Source: GCA-002700125 sp964434385 (GTDB lineage: Bacteria > Chloroflexota > Dehalococcoidia > Lucifugimonadales > Lucifugimonadaceae). From it: 64,000 bases of DNA. The translations under genes and the position numbers were made by a program. This document shows, piece after piece, positions 38,101 through 46,652 of this stretch. How positions within the stretch are numbered: position 1 is the first letter of the stretch; each line of letters begins with the position of its first letter. The DNA is taken from positions 1 through 64,000 of the forward strand of contig CAYSUW010000003.1 in the NCBI GenBank assembly GCA_964434385.1. Reading direction: 5' to 3'. Under the pieces are notes generated by a model that ran no database searches, was not told where the DNA came from, and was given only the letters and a program-made list of their open reading frames with translations.

Positions 38101-38792
38101 TTAGCAACATCACCAACGTTCCCTACTGAAACTGCAATTAATCCTGCAGTAGCAGTTGAACAGTCAAGCTGGTCGTTGAATAATCCAGCACTAGCTGCAC
38201 TATCAGAAGTTATTGAACTTAAGTTAAAGTCACCATTGCTCTTCATGTGGAACAATGTTGATGTAGCGGCTGTAGAACTAGTTCCTGCCGCGTTATGTCC
38301 ATGACCAATCCACTTACATACAGTAGTTATATCCTCACCACCAACAGATCCGTTACCAGAACTGTCAATAATAGGAATCATCTTTGTGTCACCTGTACCA
38401 GTACCACCAATGGTGGCTGATATATATGTAGAAGATGAACTATGGTCAGCATGTAGGACCACAACTGTACTCTTAGTAATAGAAGCATTTAAGTCTGAAT
38501 CTACTACTGAAACAATTAACTGGTTAGAACCACTTTGAATAAGTCTTCCTGAAGAAGTGAATGTAACATACAAACTCTTCCCAGAACCAACATATGTAGG
38601 AGTAGTTCCGGCAGCTAATTTAGCTGGGCTCGCGGCTGTGCTTAGGTTAGACCAACCATTAGTAAGGTTGACTGTTCCTGTTGCAGCTGCTTGAGCAGTT
38701 TCGGTTGAATTCTGGATCCCCAACAAACCAACAATAAGCAACATTCCTGCTGCTAAGGTTGTTAGGGTCTTCGCAGATACTAATGTTTTCAC
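35181..38792 (-). CDS. Large S-layer-like surface protein
   Basis: This 1203-residue protein begins at GTG 38792. AGGGGG lies 9 bases upstream (38802-38806) and the start gives a standard signal peptide, MKTLVSAKTLTT to about TAQA. A longer in-frame reading from TTG 38900 adds 36 charged residues without a Shine-Dalgarno and would span two GC-rich hairpins, so I reject it. The body is Thr/Ser/Ala-rich with Ig-like repeats (NTVTLTV type). The C-terminus has two copies of a module (AGWNSISVPSD and AGWNFVGVVD). Base composition is visibly more GC-rich than its neighbours, consistent with a highly expressed cell-surface protein. Confidence 0.88.
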   Translation of the reverse strand: MKTLVSAKTLTTLAAGMLLIVGLLGIQNSTETAQAAATGTVNLTNGWSNLSTAASPAKLAAGTTPTYVGSGKSLYVTFTSSGRLIQSGSNQLIVSVVDSDLNASITKSTVVVLHADHSSSSTYISATIGGTGTGDTKMIPIIDSSGNGSVGGEDITTVCKWIGHGHNAAGTSSTAATSTLFHMKSNGDFNLSSITSDSAASAGLFNDQLDCSTATAGLIAVSVGNVGDVANNQSAQITVSTANNALNVVNPPNNAAASGPLQAEYPVALVSLSWSTSQVNTTSVTAWSGVVTSSNAISLVLQETGRNTGVFEQLFTIFDNQNTEMPLGMIQSVADGTGIVLTATGDQSTYPVGSFGHDIPTTCANDCASAAGRSATSATSTLAVKDGGVVYVKYTDATTKDSTNVSTTVSAQVDATIPTVTVNSPAHASENQTRVPTVSLTATDAGAGLDVSNALLLLDEENDDTEDKTYSDDNDGTTAGADVITSDSSATISGNTATATGVNASEAELLVLYGFTTAGALNGGSHDSYTVATGGVTVDRGTTTDGSSSLTYTHTPSASLPIDGNSNLTLPVNHWVDFIGVASDLAGNVGFSDSDSTASVGVLAKYAPHHIKIDQKLPSISSANTGWWWDSSLDVRDKTHKDTTTKATAIVVNFDGNVADIDATDFLVTFDDGTTHTPSAATVYSFVVDAGDTSITEGTQRVYLTLDSSMTANDTPKVALAGSVSDMAGNATATGSLGNATDTIDPTITAVLSGGSGTGTAATEGAAGLTKNTVTLTVTTDEELISNPTVTVHDLGMSKAGGGDTATTAGNAYLGPCGAVSTCGFGASRVEITAYGASAGATDSADWVGASTTAQGAKSFTLSIAKGTPGYDGTKTVIVSATDKATAGNTKTTGTASSSTDQIKFVFDTNAASLVISPTAASTTTQRRPYIVLDYSDDLSKVTISKATLDGVDISGDLSTTDNKKFYYVPSADLTAAAHTVIAKMTDYAGNATSEESKSFTVAARTDFKITLLAGWNSISVPSDPVSGDIDTVFSNAGVDQVLAYQNHAWHIATKDATSGTFASTSESPLTSVSQGVGYWVHNNNFESQAVALVGAVEPSAGTPPAVVTIPTVAGWNFVGVVDVSRANTQGADGTTITTSTLYFGDLVDANAGGHDIVYKYDTTNLKFVEVASGDNVSTGQGLWIYVKPQSDGSVLAIVPPSP

Positions 38793-38900
38793 TGCGTGTA
38801 TCCCCCTTTTATCCCGAATCCGAGCACTTAAAGGTACTCGGACCTCTGCTGTCTCGAATTCGGACAGCGGTACGGTCTTAATTTTTTTATACTTTCTCAA
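38793..38900 (-). promoter_or_regulatory. Structured 5' leader of the S-layer-like mRNA
   Basis: Just upstream of the Shine-Dalgarno are two strong hairpins on the minus strand. One pairs TCCGAG at 38819-38824 with CTCGGA at 38837-38842. The other is an interrupted near-palindrome (GCTGTC 38848-38853 and GACAGC 38863-38868 around CGAATTCG), enclosed by GACC/GGTC. They are GC-rich in an AT-rich region. They may stabilise the mRNA or regulate translation. I do not recognise a known riboswitch. Confidence 0.6.
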
Positions 38901-38929
38901 TTTATTAATTTTGTAATTAATTAATTTTT

Positions 38930-39002
38930 CTATGGTCTTTATTTAGTTATACAAGAAAAACTTATATGTAAGATTAGCACAACAAGATAAAACAGACCAT
39001 AG
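38930..39002. repeat. Inverted repeat CTATGGTCT / AGACCATAG
   Basis: A perfect 9-base inverted repeat lies at 38930-38938 and 38994-39002, separated by 55 bases, in the S-layer-like leader. AGACCATA occurs again at 39178-39185. It could form a long-range stem in the mRNA or bind a regulator. Confidence 0.5.
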
Positions 39003-39017
39003 GTTTCATCTACATTT

Positions 39018-39023
39018 ATTATA
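39018..39023 (-). promoter_or_regulatory. Candidate -10 box for the S-layer-like gene
   Basis: TATAAT is read on the minus strand here. No matching -35 is found at 16-18 bases, and the only TTGACA (39058-39063) is 34 bases away. If used, the leader would be about 215 bases. Confidence 0.35.
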
Positions 39024-39288
39024 CTAACCACCAAATTTTTTCATTCTAAACACACTATGTCAAGATGTTATTTGTAGTTTTTCTATTTAATTTACCAATT
39101 TTCTAACCTACAATCAAATTTTAACTTGCAATTTGACGTGTGTTAAATTTGGACTTGAATCAGAATATAAGTTAAAAAGACCATACCTGTCAACGTCATT
39201 TCAGACCTTTTTTACATTAAAAGTTATCAAAAACATAAAAAATTACCCTTTAATCAACAAAAATAGTCATAATTTGATTAATTTTTAT

Positions 39289-40755
39289 TTAATATCCATT
39301 TTTCTTTTTCAAAAAATCAAATTTCAAGAATTCTTCGTTAGATTTTGTTTTCCCCATTTCTCTTAATATTCTTTTAGCAAAATCTGATGGATCAGATGCT
39401 GCATCAGAATGTGAATTAGATAATGCCATCATTCTTCTTAATAAAGTAGACTGCTGTAAAGTGTAATCGTCTAACAGTAATTCCTCATGTCTGGTTCCAC
39501 TCTTTGACATTTCAATAGAAGGGAAAACTCTCTGTTCTGCTAATCTTCTATCTAAATGTAATTCCATATTCCCTGTACCTTTAAATTCCTCATAAATTAA
39601 ATCATCTAATCTACTTCCAGTGTCTACTAAACAACTAGCAATAATGGTGAGGCTTCCACTTTCTTCACAATTTCTAGCTGCTCCAAAAAAACTTTTAGGA
39701 GGATATAAGGCCAAAGGATCCATTCCACCAGAAAGAGTCCTTCCACTACTTGGTATCTTTAAGTTATAAGCTCTAGCTAATCTAGTTAAACTATCAAGAA
39801 GTATGACTACATCCTGTCCAGATTCAACTAATCGATAAGCCCTATGAAGAGCTAACTCAGCCATTCTACAATGATCTTCTACAGGTTCGTCAAAAGTTGA
39901 ACTATACACTTCTCCGTTAACAGATCTTCTCATATCAGTTACTTCTTCAGGCCTCTCTCCAATAAGTGCAACTAACAATACTACTTCAGGGTAATTGTTA
40001 GAAATACCAGAGGCTATTTCTTTGAGTAGCACAGTTTTCCCAGCTTTAGGAGGGGCAACTATAAGGGCTCTTTGTCCTTTACCTATAGGAGAAATGATAT
40101 CTATAAGTCGAGTAGAAAAAGGTTTAACTCCAGTTTCTAAATTTAGTCTTTCATTAGGGTATATAGAAGTGAATTTTTCGAATCTTCCTCTATTTTTAGA
40201 AGAATCAGGTCCTCCTCCATTCACCATTTCAACTCTTATTAATCCATAATATTTTTCATTATCTTTAGGTGGTCTTACCTGTCCTGCAACAAAATCTCCT
40301 TTTCTAAGATCAAAACGTCTAATTTGAGTCTGAGACACATAAATATCCTCACTTTTATCCCCACCTTCAGGATTTCTCAAGAAACCAAATCCATCATGGA
40401 GCACATCTAAAACACCAGCTCCAATTAGAACTCCTGATTCCTCAGCAATGACAGACATTAGTGAAATAATTAGATCTATCCTATTTGAAAATTTAGTTGG
40501 ACTTACATCAAGTTTTGAAGCAAGTTGCATTAATTCTTCAGGGGATTTTGAATATAAGTCAGCAAATTGATTGTTTTCTTCGTCGTCAGCTTCAATTCTA
40601 GAAACAACTTTATCCTGAGGTTTTTCAGAATCTTTCCCATTACCTAAATTATCTAAGCTTAAAATACTTGGTTTGGAAATAGGTTTTTTTCGAGGGGTTA
40701 TTTTTCTTCTAGTACTAACAGGTTTCCTTTTAGGTTTATCGATTGTATCAGCCAA
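39289..40755 (-). CDS. rho: Transcription termination factor Rho
   Basis: This 488-residue protein has a Lys/Arg-rich N-terminal extension, the Rho-N and RNA-binding domains (DGFGFLR, and QTQIRRFDLRKGD) and an ATPase core with Walker A APPKAGKT and VILLDSLTRLARAYN. It is a hexameric RNA-translocating ATPase that ends transcription. The start is TTG at 40755, with GGAGG 7 bases upstream. Confidence 0.96.
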   Translation of the reverse strand: MADTIDKPKRKPVSTRRKITPRKKPISKPSILSLDNLGNGKDSEKPQDKVVSRIEADDEENNQFADLYSKSPEELMQLASKLDVSPTKFSNRIDLIISLMSVIAEESGVLIGAGVLDVLHDGFGFLRNPEGGDKSEDIYVSQTQIRRFDLRKGDFVAGQVRPPKDNEKYYGLIRVEMVNGGGPDSSKNRGRFEKFTSIYPNERLNLETGVKPFSTRLIDIISPIGKGQRALIVAPPKAGKTVLLKEIASGISNNYPEVVLLVALIGERPEEVTDMRRSVNGEVYSSTFDEPVEDHCRMAELALHRAYRLVESGQDVVILLDSLTRLARAYNLKIPSSGRTLSGGMDPLALYPPKSFFGAARNCEESGSLTIIASCLVDTGSRLDDLIYEEFKGTGNMELHLDRRLAEQRVFPSIEMSKSGTRHEELLLDDYTLQQSTLLRRMMALSNSHSDAASDPSDFAKRILREMGKTKSNEEFLKFDFLKKKNGY

Positions 40756-40979
40756 GCCAATACCTCCATAGATTATCGTATAGATTGAATTTTTGTAGAT
40801 TTTATTTTCATTATCAAAAGTAATTCCGCTTCTTCTTATTAATCGAAAAATAGATAATAAGAGAAAATTTACTACACAACTGAGATTATTCTAAGTTTTT
40901 GGAATTCGCCCTAAACAAGGACAAGTGTAGTTGAAAACATTCCTATCATACACTGATTGGAACAATTACTGCAACCTTA

Positions 40980-41005
40980 AAAAAATCAGTTCCAAAAGAT
41001 TTTTT
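40980..41005 (-). terminator. Weak candidate terminator after pyrG
   Basis: An AAAAAATC/GATTTTTT pair (40980-40987 and 40998-41005) with a 10-base loop lies 5 bases beyond the pyrG stop at 41010. The stem is almost all A-T, so it may be too weak to work alone. Confidence 0.3.
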
Positions 41006-41009
41006 AAAA

Positions 41010-42644
41010 TTACACTAATTTATGTTGTGAACCTTCTCTAATAATGTCTTTAGCAACATTTATAAACTCTTTAAACAAAGGATGGGGCAAATTAGGCCTA
41101 GAAAGGAATTCAGGATGAAATTGACTTCCAATCATAAAAGGGTGGTCAATTACCTCTGAAATTTCAACTAAATTTCTATCGGGAGAAACACCAGAAGCTA
41201 AAAGACCTGCCTTTTCCATAGATGATCTGTAATCATTATTTACCTCGTATCTATGTCTATGTCTCTCTTCAACTAAATCTTCTTCATAAGCTTTTCCAGC
41301 AATAGAACCTTTCTCCAATTTACATGGATATATACCTAATCTCATAGTTCCACCAGTTTCTGAAAGGCTTTCTTGCCCAGGCAAAAAAGATATCACTGGA
41401 TCAGGAGTTTTTTCATCAAATTCTATAGAATGTGCTAATTCTAATCCAAGTTCAGTTCTAGAAAATTCAACTACCATTATTTGCATTCCTAAACATAGTC
41501 CAAGATATGGTATTTTTCTAGTTCTTGCGTAGTTAGCTGCATTTATCATACCTTCAATTCCTCTAGGACCGAAACCACCAGGAACTACAATACCTGAAAC
41601 TAATGATAATAATTTTGACGGATCTTCAGTTTCAAGCCTTTCAGATGATATCCATTCAATATCTATATCATATCCATTATGAATACCAGCATGAATCAAT
41701 GCTTCTTTCACTGACAAGTATGAATCTGGAAGATCAGCGTATTTACCGACAACAGCAATTTTAACTGAATCTTTTGGTTTCCTAATTAAATCAACTATGG
41801 ATTTCCAATCTTTTAAACTATCCACACCAGAATTTTCATTTTTGATATCTAGCTTCTTTAGAATGATGTTTCCCAAAGATTGCTCTTCTAATACTAATGG
41901 AACTGCATAAATAGTATCTAAAGTTTCTAATGAGAAAACATTCTCTTCAGGGACATCACAATAAAGAGAAATCTTTTTTTTCACATTAAAATCAACAGGG
42001 TAATCGCTCCTGCATATTATCGCATCAGGTTGAATACCAGTTCCTCTTAGAATATTCACACTATGCTGAGTGGGCTTAGTCTTTAATTCTCTAGTTGCTC
42101 CCAAAAAAGGAAGCAAAGTTAGATGAAGAGTAAAAGTATTTTTTGAACCTATATCATTTCTAATTTGTCTAATAGCTTCAAGAAATGGTTGCCCTTCTAT
42201 ATCCCCTACTGTCCCTCCTATTTCCAAAATTACAACATCTACATTTCCTTTTTGAGATATTTGAGAAATTTTATTTTTTATCACATCGGTTACATGGGGA
42301 ACTGTCTGAATTGTTCCTCCTAAATATGTTCCTTTTCTCTCTTCCTTGATTACTTCGCTGTAAATCTGACCAGCAGTAATATTTGAATCTTTCGTCAATT
42401 CTTCATCAATAAAACGTTCATAATGACCTAAATCTAAATCTGTCTCTGAGCCATCTCGTGTTACAAATACTTCTCCATGCTGATAAGGAGACATAGTACC
42501 GGGGTCTACATTCAAGTAAGGATCTAATTTTAAAATAGTAACAGTAAATCCTCTACTTTTTAAAATCCTTCCAATAGATGCTGAAACAATCCCTTTTCCA
42601 AGAGAACTAACTACTCCACCCGTCACAAATATGTATTTACTCAT
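41010..42644 (-). CDS. pyrG: CTP synthase
   Basis: This 544-residue protein has an N-terminal amidoligase domain (FVTGGVVSSLGKGI and LDPYLNVDPGTMSPYQHGE) and a C-terminal class I glutaminase domain with catalytic Cys in GLCLGMQ and His/Glu in FHPEF. It converts UTP and glutamine to CTP. CTP supply is also relevant to the proposed CMP-activation step at 19490, though that link is general. It lies upstream of rho on the same strand, 254 bases apart. Confidence 0.97.
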   Translation of the reverse strand: MSKYIFVTGGVVSSLGKGIVSASIGRILKSRGFTVTILKLDPYLNVDPGTMSPYQHGEVFVTRDGSETDLDLGHYERFIDEELTKDSNITAGQIYSEVIKEERKGTYLGGTIQTVPHVTDVIKNKISQISQKGNVDVVILEIGGTVGDIEGQPFLEAIRQIRNDIGSKNTFTLHLTLLPFLGATRELKTKPTQHSVNILRGTGIQPDAIICRSDYPVDFNVKKKISLYCDVPEENVFSLETLDTIYAVPLVLEEQSLGNIILKKLDIKNENSGVDSLKDWKSIVDLIRKPKDSVKIAVVGKYADLPDSYLSVKEALIHAGIHNGYDIDIEWISSERLETEDPSKLLSLVSGIVVPGGFGPRGIEGMINAANYARTRKIPYLGLCLGMQIMVVEFSRTELGLELAHSIEFDEKTPDPVISFLPGQESLSETGGTMRLGIYPCKLEKGSIAGKAYEEDLVEERHRHRYEVNNDYRSSMEKAGLLASGVSPDRNLVEISEVIDHPFMIGSQFHPEFLSRPNLPHPLFKEFINVAKDIIREGSQHKLV

Positions 42645-42827
42645 ACTATTTCAGTGTTCTAATATTAGTTTTTTATCTCATTAATCTATAGATAAGAATA
42701 AAACAATTAAATCATTCTAGAAAGGCTTATAGTTTTAGTCAAATATATCGCAATTTCTCAATTCTGATGTTTTTACTTAAGAAAAAATTAATGTTAAATT
42801 TATTACAAAATAAGCAATAGGTGTCTA

Positions 42828-43121
42828 ATGGAACAATTATCAAAAAAAGAATTACAAAATCTTGCAAAATTATCTCATTTACAACTAGATGAAGAAGAAT
42901 CAGTTGCCTTAGCATTAGAATTATCAAAAGTATTGGAATACTTTTCATCACTACAAGAGATAGACACAAAAAATGTAAAAATCGCTGGACATCCTTTAAA
43001 AAAAGTTAATACTTACAGAGCAGATAAAACATCTGAATCTATGGAAACCGAGGATGTATTGAAAAATGCACCTTTAAGAAATAAAAACTTCTTCAAGATC
43101 AAAAAAGTCTTAGACAAATAA
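42828..43121 (+). CDS. gatC: Asp/Glu-tRNA(Asn/Gln) amidotransferase subunit C
   Basis: This 97-residue helical protein has LAKLSHLQLDEEESVALALE and a C-terminal NAPLRNKNFFKIKKVL, the GatC pattern. It stabilises GatA in the GatCAB complex, which makes Asn-tRNA or Gln-tRNA by amidation of mischarged tRNA. TAGGTG lies ahead of the ATG. gatA starts 6 bases after its stop. Confidence 0.93.
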   Translation: MEQLSKKELQNLAKLSHLQLDEEESVALALELSKVLEYFSSLQEIDTKNVKIAGHPLKKVNTYRADKTSESMETEDVLKNAPLRNKNFFKIKKVLDK

Positions 43122-43127
43122 TTTTCA

Positions 43128-44606
43128 ATGTTACAAGAGAGAGATGAAATATTTGAAGATACCATCAAAGAATTGGTAAACAAGGTGAAAACTCGACAAA
43201 TTAGAGTAACAGACTTAATAACATCTTTTTTTGAAAGAATAGAGAAAACAGATGAAAAGATTAATAGCATTATTACTCTAGAAAAAGAAAAATCCTTTGC
43301 ACGCGCACTAGAGATAGAATCTATCATTTCTGGAAATGATGACATTAGCAAATTCCCTCTGCTAGGAATTCCCTTTATTATCAAAGACAATATTTCAACC
43401 AAAGATATCCCTACTACTGCAGCATCAAAAATTTTATCAAACTACACGCCCACTTTTAATGCAACTGTAGTTACTAAAATAATTAATGCGGGCGGTATAA
43501 TTATTGGAAAAGCCAATATGGATGAATTTGCAATGGGTTCATCTAATGAAAATTCTGCTTTTGGTCCAGTAAAGAACCCATGGAATCTAGAAAAAGTCCC
43601 TGGAGGAAGCAGTGGAGGACCAGCTGCATCTGTAGCTTCCAAGCTATGTGTAGGATCTCTTGGATCTGACACCGGTGGAAGCATAAGGCAACCTGCAGCA
43701 CTTTGTGGAATAGTTGGTTTAAAACCAACATATGGACTAGTAAGCAGGTTTGGGTTAATAGCTTTTGGGAGTTCTTTAGATCAAATTGGTCCCATGACTA
43801 ATAATGTGGAAGATTGTGCTCAAATACTTGAAGTGATTGCAGGGAAAGATAATGCAGATTCAACTTCTTATGATTCTGATATCCCAATATACACTAAAGA
43901 GATTAATCAAAATATAAAAAATTTAAAAGTAGGTTTAGTAGAAAATCTTATGGGAGAGGGAGTTGAAAAAGGAGTCAATAATTCTATAAATGAAAGTATA
44001 TCAGTATTAAAAGATCTGGGAGCTACAGTTTCTAAAACTTCAATTCCATTATTAGAACAAGCTGTATCTATATATTATTTAATAGCTCCATCTGAAGCTT
44101 CATCGAATTTAGCCAGATACGATGGCTTTAAATACGGAATCACTGATAAGTCTTCAAAAAATATATGGGAAACTATGGAATTTACTAGAGGAAAAGGATT
44201 TGGAAAAGAAGTAAAAAGAAGAATACTTATTGGAACTTATGCCCTTTCATCAGGTTACTATGATGCATATTACAAGAAAGCTCAAGAAGTAAGAACACTC
44301 CTAACAGAATCTCTCCTTAATGAATTCAATAAATATGACGTTCTTATTTCACCAACTTCTCCTAGTGTGGCTTTTGATTTGAAATCTAAAATAAATGACC
44401 CTTTAGCAATGTATCTCAATGATATTTGTACTATCCCTGCAAATATAGCAGGAATTCCAGCTATTTCAATTCCATCTCAATTATCAGATAATCTTCCAGT
44501 GGGACTACAAATTATGGGTCCTCATTTCTCAGAATCAAAAATAATGAATATTGGCAATTCAATCCAAAAAATTACTGACTGGCATAAAGAAAAACCTCCT
44601 ATTTGA
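43128..44606 (+). CDS. gatA: Asp/Glu-tRNA(Asn/Gln) amidotransferase subunit A
   Basis: This 492-residue protein has the GatA triad: Lys in IPFIIKDNIS, and GGSSGGPAASVAS with SDTGGSIRQPAALCG. It releases ammonia from glutamine or asparagine for transamidation. It pairs with gatC upstream. gatB does not follow; a lipoprotein gene does, 4 bases downstream. Confidence 0.96.
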   Translation: MLQERDEIFEDTIKELVNKVKTRQIRVTDLITSFFERIEKTDEKINSIITLEKEKSFARALEIESIISGNDDISKFPLLGIPFIIKDNISTKDIPTTAASKILSNYTPTFNATVVTKIINAGGIIIGKANMDEFAMGSSNENSAFGPVKNPWNLEKVPGGSSGGPAASVASKLCVGSLGSDTGGSIRQPAALCGIVGLKPTYGLVSRFGLIAFGSSLDQIGPMTNNVEDCAQILEVIAGKDNADSTSYDSDIPIYTKEINQNIKNLKVGLVENLMGEGVEKGVNNSINESISVLKDLGATVSKTSIPLLEQAVSIYYLIAPSEASSNLARYDGFKYGITDKSSKNIWETMEFTRGKGFGKEVKRRILIGTYALSSGYYDAYYKKAQEVRTLLTESLLNEFNKYDVLISPTSPSVAFDLKSKINDPLAMYLNDICTIPANIAGIPAISIPSQLSDNLPVGLQIMGPHFSESKIMNIGNSIQKITDWHKEKPPI

Positions 44607-44610
44607 AAAT

Positions 44611-45009
44611 ATGTATAAAAAAATTTTACTCACATCAATATTAATTCTTATTTTTTCTGCTTGTACTAATGAAGAAATACCCATAACTAGTGAAAATAAT
44701 TTATCCGCGCCAGGATGGCCAGTAATTTTCCAAGGTTTTGCTAAAGTAAATGGTAAAGACATACCAGCAGGAATTCAGATTTTTGCAAAACTTGGAGACC
44801 ACAGATCTCTTATTGCTGAAACAGAAACAGGAACATATCAGAATGTTGTCATTGGAGCTGAAAAGGATTCTGACTATGGGAAATTCATAACTTTTCATAT
44901 AGGGTCTCCTGATTCTAAATCAATCAAATCAAAAGAAAAATATAAAATGTTAAAATCTGGTGAACCTATTATGATAAGACTTGATTTGAATTTCCCTAGA
45001 CTACCTTAA
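44611..45009 (+). CDS. Small lipoprotein of unknown function
   Basis: This 132-residue protein begins MYKKILLTSI with a lipobox IFSAC, giving a lipidated C18. I use ATG 44611 because a start 20 codons earlier would add an unlikely extension inside gatA. The mature part has a beta-rich phrase (GWPVIFQGFAKVNGKDI) resembling the domains of the exported protein at 33966, so they may share a domain type. Function unknown. Confidence 0.8.
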   Translation: MYKKILLTSILILIFSACTNEEIPITSENNLSAPGWPVIFQGFAKVNGKDIPAGIQIFAKLGDHRSLIAETETGTYQNVVIGAEKDSDYGKFITFHIGSPDSKSIKSKEKYKMLKSGEPIMIRLDLNFPRLP

Positions 45010-45043
45010 AATATATAAATTTAATACAAAGAGAAAAATAGAA

Positions 45044-45544
45044 ATGTTGTATGAAGTTAATGGAAAAACTCCTCAAATACACCCTGAATCATTTGTACAT
45101 GAAGCAGCTATTTTGCTGGGGGATGTAAAAATTGGAGCAGAATCAAGCGTATGGCCCGGAGCAGTAGTTAGAGCAGATAATGGAAAAATCACTATTGGGG
45201 AGAGAACTAATATTCAGGACAACTCTGTAATTCATTCTGATGGAAACTCCAAAATAGGACATAACGTTACTATAGGTCATGCAGTAATTTGTCATGCTAG
45301 TAAAATTTCCGATAACTGTCTTTTAGGAAATGGAAGTATTCTTAACGAAGGAGTGGAAATTGGAGATTTTTGTCTAGTAGCTGCGGGATCCACAATATTA
45401 GAAAACATGAAAATACCTTCTAATTCTTTAATAACTGGAACTCCCGCTAGAATAAGAGGGAAATTGACTGAAAGACATGTAGAACTAATAAAATTATCTT
45501 TTAATATTTATGTAGAAAAAATTGAAAAATATAAGATGTCTTAA
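45044..45544 (+). CDS. Gamma-class carbonic anhydrase-like protein
   Basis: This 166-residue protein has the left-handed beta-helix hexapeptide pattern (ILLGDVKIG, SSVWPGAVVRAD) with candidate zinc-binding His in NSVIHSD, IGHAVICHAS. It forms a trimer in this family, hydrating CO2 or acting as an acyltransferase-like protein. It ends 4 bases into the convergent panC gene. Confidence 0.92.
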   Translation: MLYEVNGKTPQIHPESFVHEAAILLGDVKIGAESSVWPGAVVRADNGKITIGERTNIQDNSVIHSDGNSKIGHNVTIGHAVICHASKISDNCLLGNGSILNEGVEIGDFCLVAAGSTILENMKIPSNSLITGTPARIRGKLTERHVELIKLSFNIYVEKIEKYKMS

Positions 45545-46371
45545 TCTAATATTATATTATCGATCAATCTAATATCTCCCAATAAAACAGCAACAATTAA
45601 AATTGCTTTTCTACCTCGTTCAACAGTGTTAAATGTATCAGGATCCACAGTTTCAACATATTGAATTTTGATATTTTTTATATGTTCCAAATTTGTGATA
45701 AATTTTTCCTTAAGAACAGAGAAGTTTTCTTCTCCATTTTTCCAAGAATCAGATACCACACATAATGATTTATAGATATTAGCAGCATCATTAGTTTCAT
45801 TAGATGAAAGATAGGAATTTCGACTACTGCAAGCCAATCCATTCGATTCCCTAACCGTTTTCACAGATCTTAATAATACATTAAAGTTTAAATCTGAAAT
45901 CATCTTCTTAACTAAAAATAATTGTTGAGCGTCTTTTTCACCAAAATAAATTCTTTTTGGATTAATAATATTTATTAATTTTGCTACTACAGTCAAAACT
46001 CCATCAAAATGGTTGTTACGAAATTCTCCTTCAAAATTTCTTCCTTCTAAATTATTATTCACATATGTAGAGAAACCATCAGGATAAATTTCACTGTCAT
46101 CAGGAAGAAATAAATAATCTACTTTTGAATCAGAGAAAAAAGATAAATCTTTTTTAAAATCTCTAGGATATTCTTCAAAATCTTCATTTGGGCCAAACTG
46201 TTTAGGATTAACAAATAAAGAAGCTACTAAAATTTCATTCTCTTTTCTTGCATTTTCTAATAATGATAAATGACCTTTATGCAAAGCCCCCATGGTAGGA
46301 ACTAACCCTATGGAGTTTTTATTCAATCCAATTTTATTTTTTAATTCTTTAATATTTCTTAAAATTTCCAC
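45541..46371 (-). CDS. panC: Pantothenate synthetase
   Basis: This 276-residue protein has PTMGALHKGHLSLL, LFVNPKQFGPNEDFEEYPR and YFGEKDAQQLFLVKKM, the HxGH-type ATP-grasping and pantoate sites. It makes pantothenate from pantoate and beta-alanine with ATP. The start is GTG. It overlaps the carbonic-anhydrase-like gene tail by 4 bases. Confidence 0.95.
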   Translation of the reverse strand: MEILRNIKELKNKIGLNKNSIGLVPTMGALHKGHLSLLENARKENEILVASLFVNPKQFGPNEDFEEYPRDFKKDLSFFSDSKVDYLFLPDDSEIYPDGFSTYVNNNLEGRNFEGEFRNNHFDGVLTVVAKLINIINPKRIYFGEKDAQQLFLVKKMISDLNFNVLLRSVKTVRESNGLACSSRNSYLSSNETNDAANIYKSLCVVSDSWKNGEENFSVLKEKFITNLEHIKNIKIQYVETVDPDTFNTVERGRKAILIVAVLLGDIRLIDNIILD

Positions 46372-46406
46372 TTAAATGCTCTTTTGAATATTTTTATTAA
46401 TTTATT

Positions 46407-46508
46407 CTAATCATTTAAATATAGAATTTGTTTGATCTCATTTAACTTCATTTCAGAAAGCTTCAATTTATCTTTATCAATATCTAATATCAGAGAAGAT
46501 AAAAGCAT
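46407..46508 (-). pseudogene. Possible orphan coding fragment
   Basis: The minus strand carries a 33-codon frame from ATG 46508 to 46409, with an in-frame open stretch upstream broken by TAA. It has plausible composition (LLSSLILDIDKDKLKLSEM) but no Shine-Dalgarno. It may be the decayed end of a larger gene or a very small protein. Confidence 0.25.
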
Positions 46509-46652
46509 GTAAACTTTCTTACTATCTTCAGAAAATTCTTAAAGTCAAAATTTATGCGCCCAGCAAGATTATCATAAATTTAACTGAGATATGTTTACAA
46601 ATCTATTTCATTATGTTTTATTCATACTAAGATAATTATAATTAATAATAAT

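Larger units (their letters stand above)
38901..39288. other. Intergenic region between the S-layer-like gene and rho
   Basis: No convincing gene is present. It holds the upstream leader and probable promoter of the S-layer-like gene, the AGACCATA repeats (38994 and 39178) and a weak inverted repeat TTAATCAA/TTGATTAA at 39250-39257 and 39274-39281 just after the rho stop. Confidence 0.7.

Noticed and set aside
38793..38900. N-terminal extension of the S-layer-like protein from TTG 38900
   Set aside because: No Shine-Dalgarno, an unusual 36-residue charged leader, and a better start at GTG 38792 with AGGGGG upstream.
39018..39063. TTGACA paired with TATAAT as one promoter for the S-layer-like gene
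   Set aside because: The spacing is 34 bases, too long for sigma70; only the -10 candidate is kept, with low confidence.
39133..39366. Plus-strand open frame in the rho/S-layer intergenic region
   Set aside because: No Shine-Dalgarno, AT-rich low-complexity composition, and it runs into the rho gene on the other strand.
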